DNA of 64,000 nt. It comes from Lachnospiraceae bacterium. GTDB taxonomy: Bacteria; Bacillota; Clostridia; Lachnospirales; Lachnospiraceae. A program made the position numbers and the translations under genes. Of this stretch, positions 54,834-62,672 are shown in pieces (within the stretch, counting starts at the first letter, position 1; each line of letters starts with the position of its first letter). The stretch is taken from contig JAAWBG010000095.1 in NCBI GenBank assembly GCA_022792535.1, forward strand, positions 1 through 64,000. Reading direction: 5' to 3'. The notes under the pieces were generated by a model. It saw only the letters and a program-made list of their open reading frames with translations, was not told the DNA's origin and made no database searches.

Positions 54834-56534
54834 TTACATTCGAAGGGAGCGGTATCGGTTAAAGCAGGCAAAGATTTCCTGTTTTCTTACCATAGCAAGT
54901 CCGCTGGGGATATAGCTTCCTTCACAGATAGAATCAAGGCCTTTCGTCTCTAACATTCTGTAGAGTTCTTCCACTGATTCAGATAAGGTCTTCTTTCCAT
55001 CAAAGATATGAAGCTGAGCATATTTTACCAGATATCCCAAGGTAGACAGTTGTTCTATATCAGATAATTGTTCTACGTAACGGAGATCTATGATTTCTTT
55101 GTTGATTAAAATAGAATCCCGTCCCTGGGTTTTTAATTTTATTCGATCGTTTTTGCAAAAATTGTGGTCTGTTTTTACGGTTCTCTTAAAAGAGGGATCA
55201 GGGCAGGATTCTACCAGATCACTGGGAAGGGGAAAGGATTCCGCTTCTTGTTTTGCATATGCGGTGATATCTTTTGGCAGATAGTGATCCATCTGAATGA
55301 TACAATCTGCTCTGTGAAAATAGGAACCGGAGCTTCCTGCTACCAGGATGGTAGAAATACCGAAGCAATTGAAAAGCTCCTGTACCCGGTCGATAAAGGG
55401 AGTGATGGGTTCTGAATCTCTGTGTACCACCCGCTGCATCAGCTCATCCCGAATCATGAAATTCGTGGCGCTGGTATCTTCGTCAATCAGTATCAGTTCT
55501 GTTCCCGCTTCCATGGCCTCTATTACGTTGGCGGCTTGGGAGGTACTTCCGCTGGCGTCTTCTGTACAAAAATGAACAGTATCTTTTTTATTGGGAAGAT
55601 TGTTGATAAACATAGAAATATCTGTCTGTTTAATGCTTCTTCCGTCTTCTGCCCGGATCTTTAAGGCAGAACTATCTGTAATCACATATTCTCTTCCATC
55701 TCCGGAAATATGATTGTATACCCCAAGTTCCAAAGCTTTCAGTAAAGTAGATTTTCCATGATAGCCGCCCCCTACAATCAAAGTAATTCCTTCTTTAATT
55801 CCCATTCCTTTTATCACGCCATAATTAGGAAGAGGCAGAGAAATCTCCATGGATTCAGGAGACTGGAAAGGAACCGCGCCTTTCATAGGACGGTCAGAGA
55901 CGCCAGATTCTCTGGGAAGGATAGAACCATTGGCCACAAAAGCAGCAAGGCCCAATTTTGGCAGCTCTGTGCGGATATAATACTGGTCTTGTGCCAATGC
56001 GGCATTTTTCTGAATCTCATTTTTGTCCAGAGAAGAATAAAGTAAAGATGTTTGCACACAGTCTGGAAGAAAATGAAAGAGAATTTTGATCAGTTCCCGG
56101 CTGTTGATGGTTCTTCCGTTGGCAGGAAATCCGATTTCCATGCGCATGATCAATGTTCCGTTTTTCTGTATCTGGCAGGCGGTTCGTTCTAAAATTTCCT
56201 GTCCGCATCTGCTGACAGACATTAATCCGCTTTTTCCAGAACCTTTTGCCTTAAAGTGAAAAGATTCCACTTCTCTGGAGAATTTGCGGGTCAAAAGATC
56301 TTGAAGGGCAATTCGTTTGTGTTTTTCCTGAAATAAATCAGAAGGAAATCCGGCAGTATCTGCCGGAATATGAATACTTACTTTGGAAGGGGCGGCAAAG
56401 GGATCTCCCTGTACGTGATCAATGGAGAGAAGGTATCCCTTAAATTGATAACTTCCTCTTGTATCTTTATAAGCAGGGTAACCCTTGTGATCAATACGGT
56501 TTAAAAGATCTTTTAAGTCATAAGATGTTTTCAT
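54834..56534 (-). CDS. ABC-class ATPase of the COG3044 family
   Basis: 566 residues, normal for this family. The N-terminal domain opens with DLLNRIDHKGYPAYKDTRGSYQF. The P-loop GGGYHGKSTLLKALELGVYNHISGDGRE, a signature-like STSQAANVIEAMEAGTELILIDEDTSATNFMIRD (Walker B, LIDEDTSA), and ISTILVAGSSGSYFHRADCIIQMD (H-loop region) follow. GAGGT lies before the ATG. It is soluble, with no permease partner. The family is reported as RNA- or DNA-associated in a few systems (kinetoplastid MRB1590); its bacterial role is unknown. It lies behind a terminator-containing leader. Confidence 0.88.
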   Translation of the reverse strand: MKTSYDLKDLLNRIDHKGYPAYKDTRGSYQFKGYLLSIDHVQGDPFAAPSKVSIHIPADTAGFPSDLFQEKHKRIALQDLLTRKFSREVESFHFKAKGSGKSGLMSVSRCGQEILERTACQIQKNGTLIMRMEIGFPANGRTINSRELIKILFHFLPDCVQTSLLYSSLDKNEIQKNAALAQDQYYIRTELPKLGLAAFVANGSILPRESGVSDRPMKGAVPFQSPESMEISLPLPNYGVIKGMGIKEGITLIVGGGYHGKSTLLKALELGVYNHISGDGREYVITDSSALKIRAEDGRSIKQTDISMFINNLPNKKDTVHFCTEDASGSTSQAANVIEAMEAGTELILIDEDTSATNFMIRDELMQRVVHRDSEPITPFIDRVQELFNCFGISTILVAGSSGSYFHRADCIIQMDHYLPKDITAYAKQEAESFPLPSDLVESCPDPSFKRTVKTDHNFCKNDRIKLKTQGRDSILINKEIIDLRYVEQLSDIEQLSTLGYLVKYAQLHIFDGKKTLSESVEELYRMLETKGLDSICEGSYIPSGLAMVRKQEIFACFNRYRSLRM

Positions 56535-56587
56535 TTTTATTACCTCTGAATCAATTGTTTTGCAGTATATTTATCTCTTAAAAATAG

Positions 56588-56659
56588 AAAAACCCCCGAT
56601 GTATGGTCGGAAGCTTCTCTTTTCGCTCTATAGACATATGACATATCCCGTCTTTTGCC
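56588..56659 (-). ncRNA. Candidate riboswitch/attenuator leader of the COG3044 ATPase gene
   Basis: A ~72-nt leader predicted from the promoter start to the terminator. It has a 5' hairpin AGAC-GGG-ATAT...ATAT-GTCT and then a terminator stem CTTCCGA/TCGGGGG (56607-56613 with 56593-56599, read on the minus strand) followed by TTTTTCTATTTTT. The 5' segment CGGGA (56646-56650) can pair with TTCCG (56608-56612), the first arm of the terminator, giving two exclusive folds. I do not match it to a known riboswitch consensus. The ATPase start lies 54 bases further on. Confidence 0.55.
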
Positions 56660-56665
56660 TACTGA

Positions 56666-56694
56666 ATTGTAGCATAAGTAAAATAAAATTGCAA
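56666..56694 (-). promoter_or_regulatory. Promoter of the COG3044 ATPase transcription unit
   Basis: On the minus strand: TTGCAA (56694-56689), exactly 17 bases, TACAAT (56671-56666). Near-consensus sigma-A promoter; predicted start at about 56659. Confidence 0.82.
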
Positions 56695-56786
56695 GATGTA
56701 AATTTATCTTTTATATTGATTTTAAAAGAATGATAGTACATAATGATAATATGGCTTACAGGATTTGTAGGATGAATGGAGGAATT

Positions 56787-58040
56787 ATGAACGAAGAATG
56801 GGAAAAATTTGGGAAGGATATCTGCAATATTGTAGAAGATGCTGTGAATTCCCAGGATTTTGGTCAATTGAATAAAATGATTACAAATACGGTAAATGAA
56901 GCGGTAAACAGTGTTCAAAAAGGTCTTAAGACAGCAGGACAGGCAGTGAATGAGGCAGCTTCAAAACAAAAATCTTTTCAATGGAAATCTTTTTCATTAG
57001 ATCAGGAAGCTAAGAAGTATGTAAAAGAAGAACAGAAGAAGGAATGGAAAACAGAGAGAAAAGAGACAGGCCTGGATCTGTTTAAGAAAAATACTCCTGC
57101 AAAAATAGGAGGTCTCGTTTTAACGATATGCGGTTATACCTTTAGTACAGGAATCGGGATGGCAATTATTATTTTATTTTTAGTGACCTTATTCTTGAAT
57201 CATTTTAATATCGGAATCAAGATTGCACTTTCAATTTTGCTGCCTCTTTTTGTGGGAACTTCTGTTATGGCCTGGAAAGGGAGCAGTATCTTATCTTCTT
57301 TAAAACGATATCATCAATATGTCAAAGAGCTGCAGGGAAGAACTTATTGCAACATTAAAGAGCTGGCAGATAAAACAGGAAAATCTTTTTCTTTTGTTTT
57401 AAAGGATGTCAGAAAGATGATTAAAAAGGGCTGGTTTAAACAGGGTCATCTGGATCAGGATAACGCCTGTCTGATTGTCAGCCATGATACTTATCAGGAA
57501 TATCAGGAGATTCAGAGACAGAGAATAGAGCAGAAAGAATTTGAGAATGGAAGGAAAAACCGGGAAGAAAAAAATGCGGTACAGGATAATGAGGAAAACC
57601 CAGAAGTTCAGAAAGTGATGACAGAGGGAAAATTATATATTACAAGAATTCAGGAAAACAATCGGGCAATTGCAGATCAGGAGATTTCTAAGAAAATTTC
57701 TCATATGGAAACGCTGATTCAGAAAATATTTGAAAGGGTTAAGGAAAATCCTGATTCTCTGAGTGATATTCAGAAAATGATGGAGTACTATCTTCCCACT
57801 ACAGTAAAACTTTTGGACGCTTATCAACGATTAGACAGTCAGCCTATTCAAGGAGAGAATATCAGATCTTCGAAAATAGAGATTGAGAAAACCTTAGATA
57901 CCTTGAATCTTGCATTTGAAAAATTGTTGGACAGCCTGTTTGAAGAAGTGGCTTGGGATGTCTCTTCTGATATTTCCGTGCTGCATACTATGCTTGCCCA
58001 GGAAGGTTTGACAGGCGATGATTTCAGCAGACAGAAATAA
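56787..58040 (+). CDS. xpaC: XpaC-family (5-bromo-4-chloroindolyl phosphate hydrolysis) protein
   Basis: 417 residues from MNEEWEKFGKDI; GGAGG lies 4 bases upstream, and the longer reading has no site. Helical N-terminal region (QKGLKTAGQAVNEAASKQKS), two to three membrane helices (about 105-165: LVLTICGYTFSTGIGMAIIILFLV...IALSILLPLFVGTSVMAW), then KDVRKMIKKGWFKQGHLDQDNACLIVSHDTYQEY and a coiled C-terminus. XpaC proteins are nearly always followed by TelA, as here, 10 bp downstream. Biochemical function unknown. Confidence 0.85.
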   Translation: MNEEWEKFGKDICNIVEDAVNSQDFGQLNKMITNTVNEAVNSVQKGLKTAGQAVNEAASKQKSFQWKSFSLDQEAKKYVKEEQKKEWKTERKETGLDLFKKNTPAKIGGLVLTICGYTFSTGIGMAIIILFLVTLFLNHFNIGIKIALSILLPLFVGTSVMAWKGSSILSSLKRYHQYVKELQGRTYCNIKELADKTGKSFSFVLKDVRKMIKKGWFKQGHLDQDNACLIVSHDTYQEYQEIQRQRIEQKEFENGRKNREEKNAVQDNEENPEVQKVMTEGKLYITRIQENNRAIADQEISKKISHMETLIQKIFERVKENPDSLSDIQKMMEYYLPTTVKLLDAYQRLDSQPIQGENIRSSKIEIEKTLDTLNLAFEKLLDSLFEEVAWDVSSDISVLHTMLAQEGLTGDDFSRQK

Positions 58041-58050
58041 GGAGGAATAT

Positions 58051-59184
58051 ATGAACGATAGAGAATTAGAATTCGCAGAAGCACCTGTATTGACATTGGA
58101 TCCTTTTTCGGAAAAGGAAGAGATTGCAGAGACGAAAAAAGAGGAGGAACCAGCCTGGGATGATCACATGTTATCAGAAGAAGAAAGGCGTATGGTAGAA
58201 CAGTTTACCAGTCAGATTGATCTGCATAATTCCAATCTAGTTCTGCAGTATGGGGCAGGCACACAAAAGAAGATGGCGGATTTCTCAGAAAAAGCTTTGG
58301 AAAATGTACAGACAAAAGATTTGGGAGAGATTGGAGATCTTTTGACAAATGTGGTGATGGAGCTGAAAAATTTTGATGCAGAAGAGGAAAAAGGATTTCT
58401 GGGAATCTTTAAGAAATCTTCTCATAAGATCAGCGCGTTGAAAGCAAAGTATGATAAAGCGGAAGTAAATGTAAATAAGATCTGCAAGGTTTTAGAAGGC
58501 CATCAAGTGCAGCTTATGAAAGATGCCGCTGTTTTAGATAAAATGTATGAGCAGAATAAAGTATATTTCAAGGAACTTTCCATGTATATTTTAGCCGGCA
58601 AGAAAAAATTAGAGGAAGTTCAGAAAAAAGAACTTCCTGTTCTGATCGAAAAAGCCAATCGCACTGGTCTGCCGGAAGACGCTCAGGAAGTGAAAGATTT
58701 AGAATCTCTGTGCGGAAGATTTGAGAAAAAGATTCATGATCTGGAATTGACCCGCATGATCTCCATTCAGACAGCTCCTCAGATTCGTCTGGTACAAAAC
58801 AGCGATACGGTGATGGTGGAAAAGATTCAGTCTACCATTGTAAATACCATTCCTCTGTGGAAAAGTCAGATGGTGCTTGCTATGGGTGTGGAACATTCCG
58901 CCCAGGCAGCCCAGGCTCAGCGGGAAGTGACAGATTTAACCAATGAATTGTTAAAGAAAAATGCAGAAAAATTAAAAACTGCCACCATTGAGACAGCCAG
59001 AGAATCAGAACGAGGAGTTGTGGATATAGAGACTCTTCGCATTACAAATGAATCTTTGATCTCTACTCTGGATGAAGTGATGCGTATCCAGAAGGAAGGA
59101 AGAGAGAAGCGCAGGGAGGCGGAGATAGAGATTAACCGTCTGGAAGGAGAACTGCGGACAAAATTGTTACAACTGCAAGGCTAG
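58051..59184 (+). CDS. telA: TelA-family toxic anion resistance protein
   Basis: 377 residues from MNDRELEFAEAP; AAGGAGG lies upstream. Mostly helical and soluble. Family blocks: QIDLHNSNLVLQYGAGTQKKMADFSEKALENV, DLGEIGDLLTNVVMELKNF, LSMYILAGKKKLEEV, MISIQTAPQIRLVQNSDTVMVEKIQSTIVNTIPLWKSQMVLAMG and TNESLISTLDEVMRIQKEGREKRREAEIEI. Linked to tellurite and cell-envelope stress tolerance. The TAG stop is the first part of a 13-bp target duplication flanking a MITE. Confidence 0.92.
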   Translation: MNDRELEFAEAPVLTLDPFSEKEEIAETKKEEEPAWDDHMLSEEERRMVEQFTSQIDLHNSNLVLQYGAGTQKKMADFSEKALENVQTKDLGEIGDLLTNVVMELKNFDAEEEKGFLGIFKKSSHKISALKAKYDKAEVNVNKICKVLEGHQVQLMKDAAVLDKMYEQNKVYFKELSMYILAGKKKLEEVQKKELPVLIEKANRTGLPEDAQEVKDLESLCGRFEKKIHDLELTRMISIQTAPQIRLVQNSDTVMVEKIQSTIVNTIPLWKSQMVLAMGVEHSAQAAQAQREVTDLTNELLKKNAEKLKTATIETARESERGVVDIETLRITNESLISTLDEVMRIQKEGREKRREAEIEINRLEGELRTKLLQLQG

Positions 59185-59193
59185 TTATACATG

Positions 59194-59479
59194 TAGGTAA
59201 TTGCAAAACTCAATACTTTTCCAAATTTCATGTACCATTCAAAAAATTTGAGGATAAATATTTTCTCATACAAAAGGTGAGAAATGCATTCCAGCACCAT
59301 GGAAGCGAGACTCAAAGAACCATGGAAGCCTCTGCTACATATGGTTCTTTGTAGTCAGAGGCTCGCTGGAATGTTTGGTGCGTCCAGCATTTCGGCCTTT
59401 TGTATGAAGAAAATATTTGAGAAAAATTGTGGTAATTGTACATGAAATTTTGATCATTAGGCAGTTTCGCAATTACCTA
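59194..59479. mobile_element. MITE-like element, full copy (M2)
   Basis: 286 bp with 17-bp terminal inverted repeats TAGGTAATTGCRAAACT (one mismatch) and subterminal AAATTTCATGTAC. It is flanked by perfect 13-bp direct repeats CTAGTTATACATG (59181-59193 and 59480-59492). The core forms a long folded stem: CATACAAAAGG with CCTTTTGTATG, ATTCCAGC with GCTGGAAT, and the inner hairpin AGCCTCTG-CTAC...GTAG-T-CAGAGGCT. No reading frame. An internally deleted relative is at 5527-5643. Confidence 0.88.
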
Positions 59480-59511
59480 CTAGTTATACATGCGATAAAA
59501 GGAGTTATTTT

Positions 59512-60492
59512 ATGCCAGTGTCATTTTATGAAATTGTATGGATCTTTCTGATCTATGCATTTTTGGGGTGGTGTACCGAGGTAGCTTACGCTGCTTTGGA
59601 ATTAAAGGAATTTGTAAACAGAGGATTTCTAAACGGGCCGGTCTGCCCGATTTATGGATGCGGAGTGTTGGTGGTAATTACTCTTCTTATGCCTTTAAAG
59701 GACAGTTTTCTTCTGTTATTTGCAGGTTCCTTTTTCTTGACCTCTGTACTTGAATTTATCACAGGGTTTTTGTTGGAGAAAATTTTTCACAATCAATGGT
59801 GGGATTATTCTGAAGAAAATTTTAATATCTGCGGATATGTCTGTCTAAAATTTTCTATTTTGTGGGGACTTGGCTGTACGTTGATTATAGATATGATCCA
59901 TCCCAATATCTACAGATTCATCAAGATCATACCGAAGGTTCCAGGAACAGTACTTTTGGTCCTGTGTTCTGTCACCTTTGTAATTGATCTGGTTATTACA
60001 GTGAGTACCATTCTGAAATTTAATCAGCGGTTAAAGCTTATAGATGAAGCGGCTTCCAGAATAAAAGTTGTGTCAAATGAAATTGGGGAAAATATATATG
60101 AAGGCATGACGATAGCCATGGAAAAGAGAGAGGAATGGAAAGAGAATATCGAAAATAGAACGGCTGAATTTACAGAAAATCACGAAGAACTGGCTGAAAA
60201 TATCAGCAGTGTATTGGATAATGTAAAATCTGCTGTAGCAGAGAGAAGAGAGAGTCTGACAGAGAAAAAAGATATTTTAGCAGAAAAGAGAGCAGAGAAA
60301 AAAGATATTTTAGCGGAAAAGAGAATGGAAAAGAACCGGCTTCAAAAAGAATACGATACGCTTATGGAACATGAAAGTTTTGGTATGAAACGTCTGATGC
60401 AGGCATTTCCCAGTATGAAGTCTAAGACGTATCAGGAAGCTTTGACGAAATGGAAAGCTTATCGGAACGAGAAAAAGTCTTCGGCAAAGTGA
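59512..60492 (+). CDS. CmpB-type putative ABC transporter permease
   Basis: 326 residues. Four to five N-terminal helices with the family pattern FLGWCTEVAYAALELKEFVNRGFLNGPVCPIYGCG and HNQWWDYSEENFNICGYVCLKFSILWGLG (about 1-165), then a cytoplasmic coiled coil with a tandem duplication EKKDILAEKR. The family (PF06541, 'ABC_trans_CmpB') is named a permease, but no ATPase partner is present and its function is not established. AAAGGAG precedes the ATG. Confidence 0.85.
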   Translation: MPVSFYEIVWIFLIYAFLGWCTEVAYAALELKEFVNRGFLNGPVCPIYGCGVLVVITLLMPLKDSFLLLFAGSFFLTSVLEFITGFLLEKIFHNQWWDYSEENFNICGYVCLKFSILWGLGCTLIIDMIHPNIYRFIKIIPKVPGTVLLVLCSVTFVIDLVITVSTILKFNQRLKLIDEAASRIKVVSNEIGENIYEGMTIAMEKREEWKENIENRTAEFTENHEELAENISSVLDNVKSAVAERRESLTEKKDILAEKRAEKKDILAEKRMEKNRLQKEYDTLMEHESFGMKRLMQAFPSMKSKTYQEALTKWKAYRNEKKSSAK

Positions 60493-60550
60493 GTTTTGAC
60501 GTGACAGTTTATGGTAAAATGGAAGGATAGAAAAGGAGGGAAATTTAAGT

Positions 60551-60604
60551 TTTACAAAACTTTTACAATCTCTTATTCTTTTCTTTTTTTAAATCCATTA
60601 TAAT
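60551..60604 (+). promoter_or_regulatory. Tandem TTTACA box and TATAAT promoter upstream of the two-component system
   Basis: TTTACA at 60551 and 60562, 11 bp apart, as in Bacillus PhoP boxes (TTaACA repeats). TATAAT is at 60599-60604, without a matching -35, which fits an activator-dependent promoter. Likely autoregulation by the response regulator downstream. Confidence 0.55.
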
Positions 60605-60645
60605 AAAAATATCATACGAAAGCTTTTGAGTGGGTGAAAAATTTT

Positions 60646-61305
60646 ATGAAAAAAATATTAGTGGTGGAAGACGAGATAGCCATCAATGATTTGATTTGTA
60701 TGAACTTAGAAATCGCAGGTTATCTTCCGGTTCCATTTTTAGACGGAAAGGAATTTAGCGATCACCTGAGAGAAAAAAACGACTATGATCTGGCTCTTTT
60801 GGATATTATGCTTCCGGGAAAAGATGGATTTGAGCTGTTAGAAGAAATAAAAGCCTATGAGATTCCTGTGATTTATCTGACTGCAAAAGGAGATCTGCCC
60901 AGTAAGGTAAAGGGCCTTCGAAGCGGAGCGGAGGACTATATGGTCAAACCCTTTGAGATGCTGGAACTTTTAGTGCGGATCGACAATGTCTTAAAGCGCT
61001 GCGGAAAAAAAGAAACAGGAGAGATACAGATTAAAGATGTTGTGATCAATCAACAGAAGCGGACTGTTCACAAAAACGGGGTAGAGATCTCTCTGCAGCC
61101 TATGGAATTTGACTGTTTGATGGTATTCTGGAAATATCGAAACCGGGTTCTGACAAGAGATCAGATCTTAAATATCCTCTGGGGCGTGGATTTTGAGGGA
61201 GAGAGCAGAACGGTAGACGTACACGTGGGAAATATTCGTAAAAAGCTGAATTTTTCTGATGTGATTCTTACAGTTCCAAGAGTAGGTTATCGGATGGAGG
61301 TCTGA
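60646..61305 (+). CDS. OmpR/PhoP-family response regulator
   Basis: 219 residues from MKKILVVEDE; a GTG 12 bases upstream is in frame but less likely, and the ribosome site is weak. Receiver: VVEDE, LALLDIMLPGKDG (phospho-Asp), YLTAK, MVKPFEM (Lys). C-terminal winged helix: LQPMEFDCLMVFWKYRNRVLTRDQILNILWGVDFEGESRTVDVHVGNIRKKL and VPRVGYRME. Paired with the kinase 2 bp downstream. The tandem TTTACA box suggests phosphate-type regulation, but the signal is not proven. Confidence 0.93.
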   Translation: MKKILVVEDEIAINDLICMNLEIAGYLPVPFLDGKEFSDHLREKNDYDLALLDIMLPGKDGFELLEEIKAYEIPVIYLTAKGDLPSKVKGLRSGAEDYMVKPFEMLELLVRIDNVLKRCGKKETGEIQIKDVVINQQKRTVHKNGVEISLQPMEFDCLMVFWKYRNRVLTRDQILNILWGVDFEGESRTVDVHVGNIRKKLNFSDVILTVPRVGYRMEV

Positions 61306-61307
61306 AC

Positions 61308-62597
61308 ATGGATATGATCAAAAAAATTGCATTTACTGCGGCAACCATGCTTTTTGTGTTGGCGCAGATTTTTTCTTTTTATGTGATCTTTGTGAGCCAA
61401 AAAGAAAAGATTGAATTGATAAAAGAAAAAGAGAGCAGGGGTTTTCTGAGGAATATTTTAGATTTTGAAGGAGAAATGCAGAAAACAAACAGTTTGAGTA
61501 CAGTAGAAATAGAAGATTATGTTGTCACTTGGTATTTTCGAAAAAATATGTCAGAGAATTCTGCTCTCTATAAAGGGGAAAAAGAGCTGTTTAACAACAG
61601 CCTTTTTGAATTTAACATAGAGAATGTGGAAATAGGAAAAGAACAGTCCGTCTATGGATATGACTGCAAAGAGGAAAAAATATCAGGTAAATATCTTCTG
61701 ATATTTTATCATAGATATAAAAAACTTTATTATGAAAAACAGTCTCAGCCTTATCTGTTTTTTTATGTGGTGGATATTACTTCTATCTATGAGAAAAGCT
61801 GGAAATTGGCAGTTCAGGAGATATTGATTTCTATAGGGGCTTCCCTTGGAATGGCGCTTCTTTTGGTGTATTTGATTCGAAAGATCACAAAACCTCTTCA
61901 AGCTGTCAACGAAGCCCAGAGACAGTTAATCGGAAGTATGTCTCATGAATTGAAAACGCCTTTGACTGCCATTCAAGGATATTCAGAGACATTGTTAGGG
62001 GTAAAATTATCAGAAGAACAGGAAGAGAAAGCATTAAATTATATCCATAGAGAGAGTGGAAGATTATCCAGACTTTCTGAAAAAATGATGGAATTAACCA
62101 GGCTGTATGAACCAGAATGTAAAATTACGCTGCAGGAAATCTCAGTGGAAAAACTTTTTGAGGCAGTGGAAGAAAATGTAGGTTATCGTTTAAAGGAAAA
62201 GAAGATCCAGCTGGTACGAGAAGGGGCATATCAGAATAAGAAGAAATATATGGATGAAGATCTGGCAGTTAGTTTTTTTATCAATCTGATCAATAACAGT
62301 ATTGTAGCTTCAGAATCCGGCGGACATATTTATCTGGGGGCAGATAAAAATTCTGTCTGGGTCAGAGACGAAGGATGTGGAATTCCCACAGAAGAAGTAG
62401 ATAAAGTTCGAAAAGCATTTTATCGTGTGGACAAGTCTCGTTCCAGAAAAAGCGGAAATATGGGTCTAGGACTGGCCCTCTGTGATCAGATTGTTAAGAT
62501 TCATCATGGAAGCATGAAGATTGAGAGCAGTTTGGGAAAGGGAACAAAAATATCCTGGATAGAGGATCAGGAAGATTTACGGATCATTTACAATTGA
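61308..62597 (+). CDS. Membrane sensor histidine kinase (PhoR-like)
   Basis: 429 residues; GGAGG lies 7 bases before the ATG. Helix 1 (about 5-28), an extracytoplasmic domain of ~135 residues, and helix 2 (about 166-187). HisKA box IGSMSHELKTPLTAIQGYSETLL with phospho-His, N box NLINNSIVAS, G1 VWVRDEGCGIP, F-box KAFYRVDKSRSRKSGNMGLGLALCDQIV. No HAMP or PAS domain visible. Cognate to the preceding regulator. Confidence 0.93.
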   Translation: MDMIKKIAFTAATMLFVLAQIFSFYVIFVSQKEKIELIKEKESRGFLRNILDFEGEMQKTNSLSTVEIEDYVVTWYFRKNMSENSALYKGEKELFNNSLFEFNIENVEIGKEQSVYGYDCKEEKISGKYLLIFYHRYKKLYYEKQSQPYLFFYVVDITSIYEKSWKLAVQEILISIGASLGMALLLVYLIRKITKPLQAVNEAQRQLIGSMSHELKTPLTAIQGYSETLLGVKLSEEQEEKALNYIHRESGRLSRLSEKMMELTRLYEPECKITLQEISVEKLFEAVEENVGYRLKEKKIQLVREGAYQNKKKYMDEDLAVSFFINLINNSIVASESGGHIYLGADKNSVWVRDEGCGIPTEEVDKVRKAFYRVDKSRSRKSGNMGLGLALCDQIVKIHHGSMKIESSLGKGTKISWIEDQEDLRIIYN

Positions 62598-62672
62598 GTG
62601 AATATTTTCAGAAAATATATTGTTATGATCTTAGTAGAAGAAAAATAGTTTCTATAAGATCAGGAGGAGATT

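Noticed and set aside
56588-56659. Fluoride, preQ1, mini-ykkC or T-box identity for the ATPase leader
   Set aside because: The conserved sequence marks of those classes that I know are absent; I left it unclassified.
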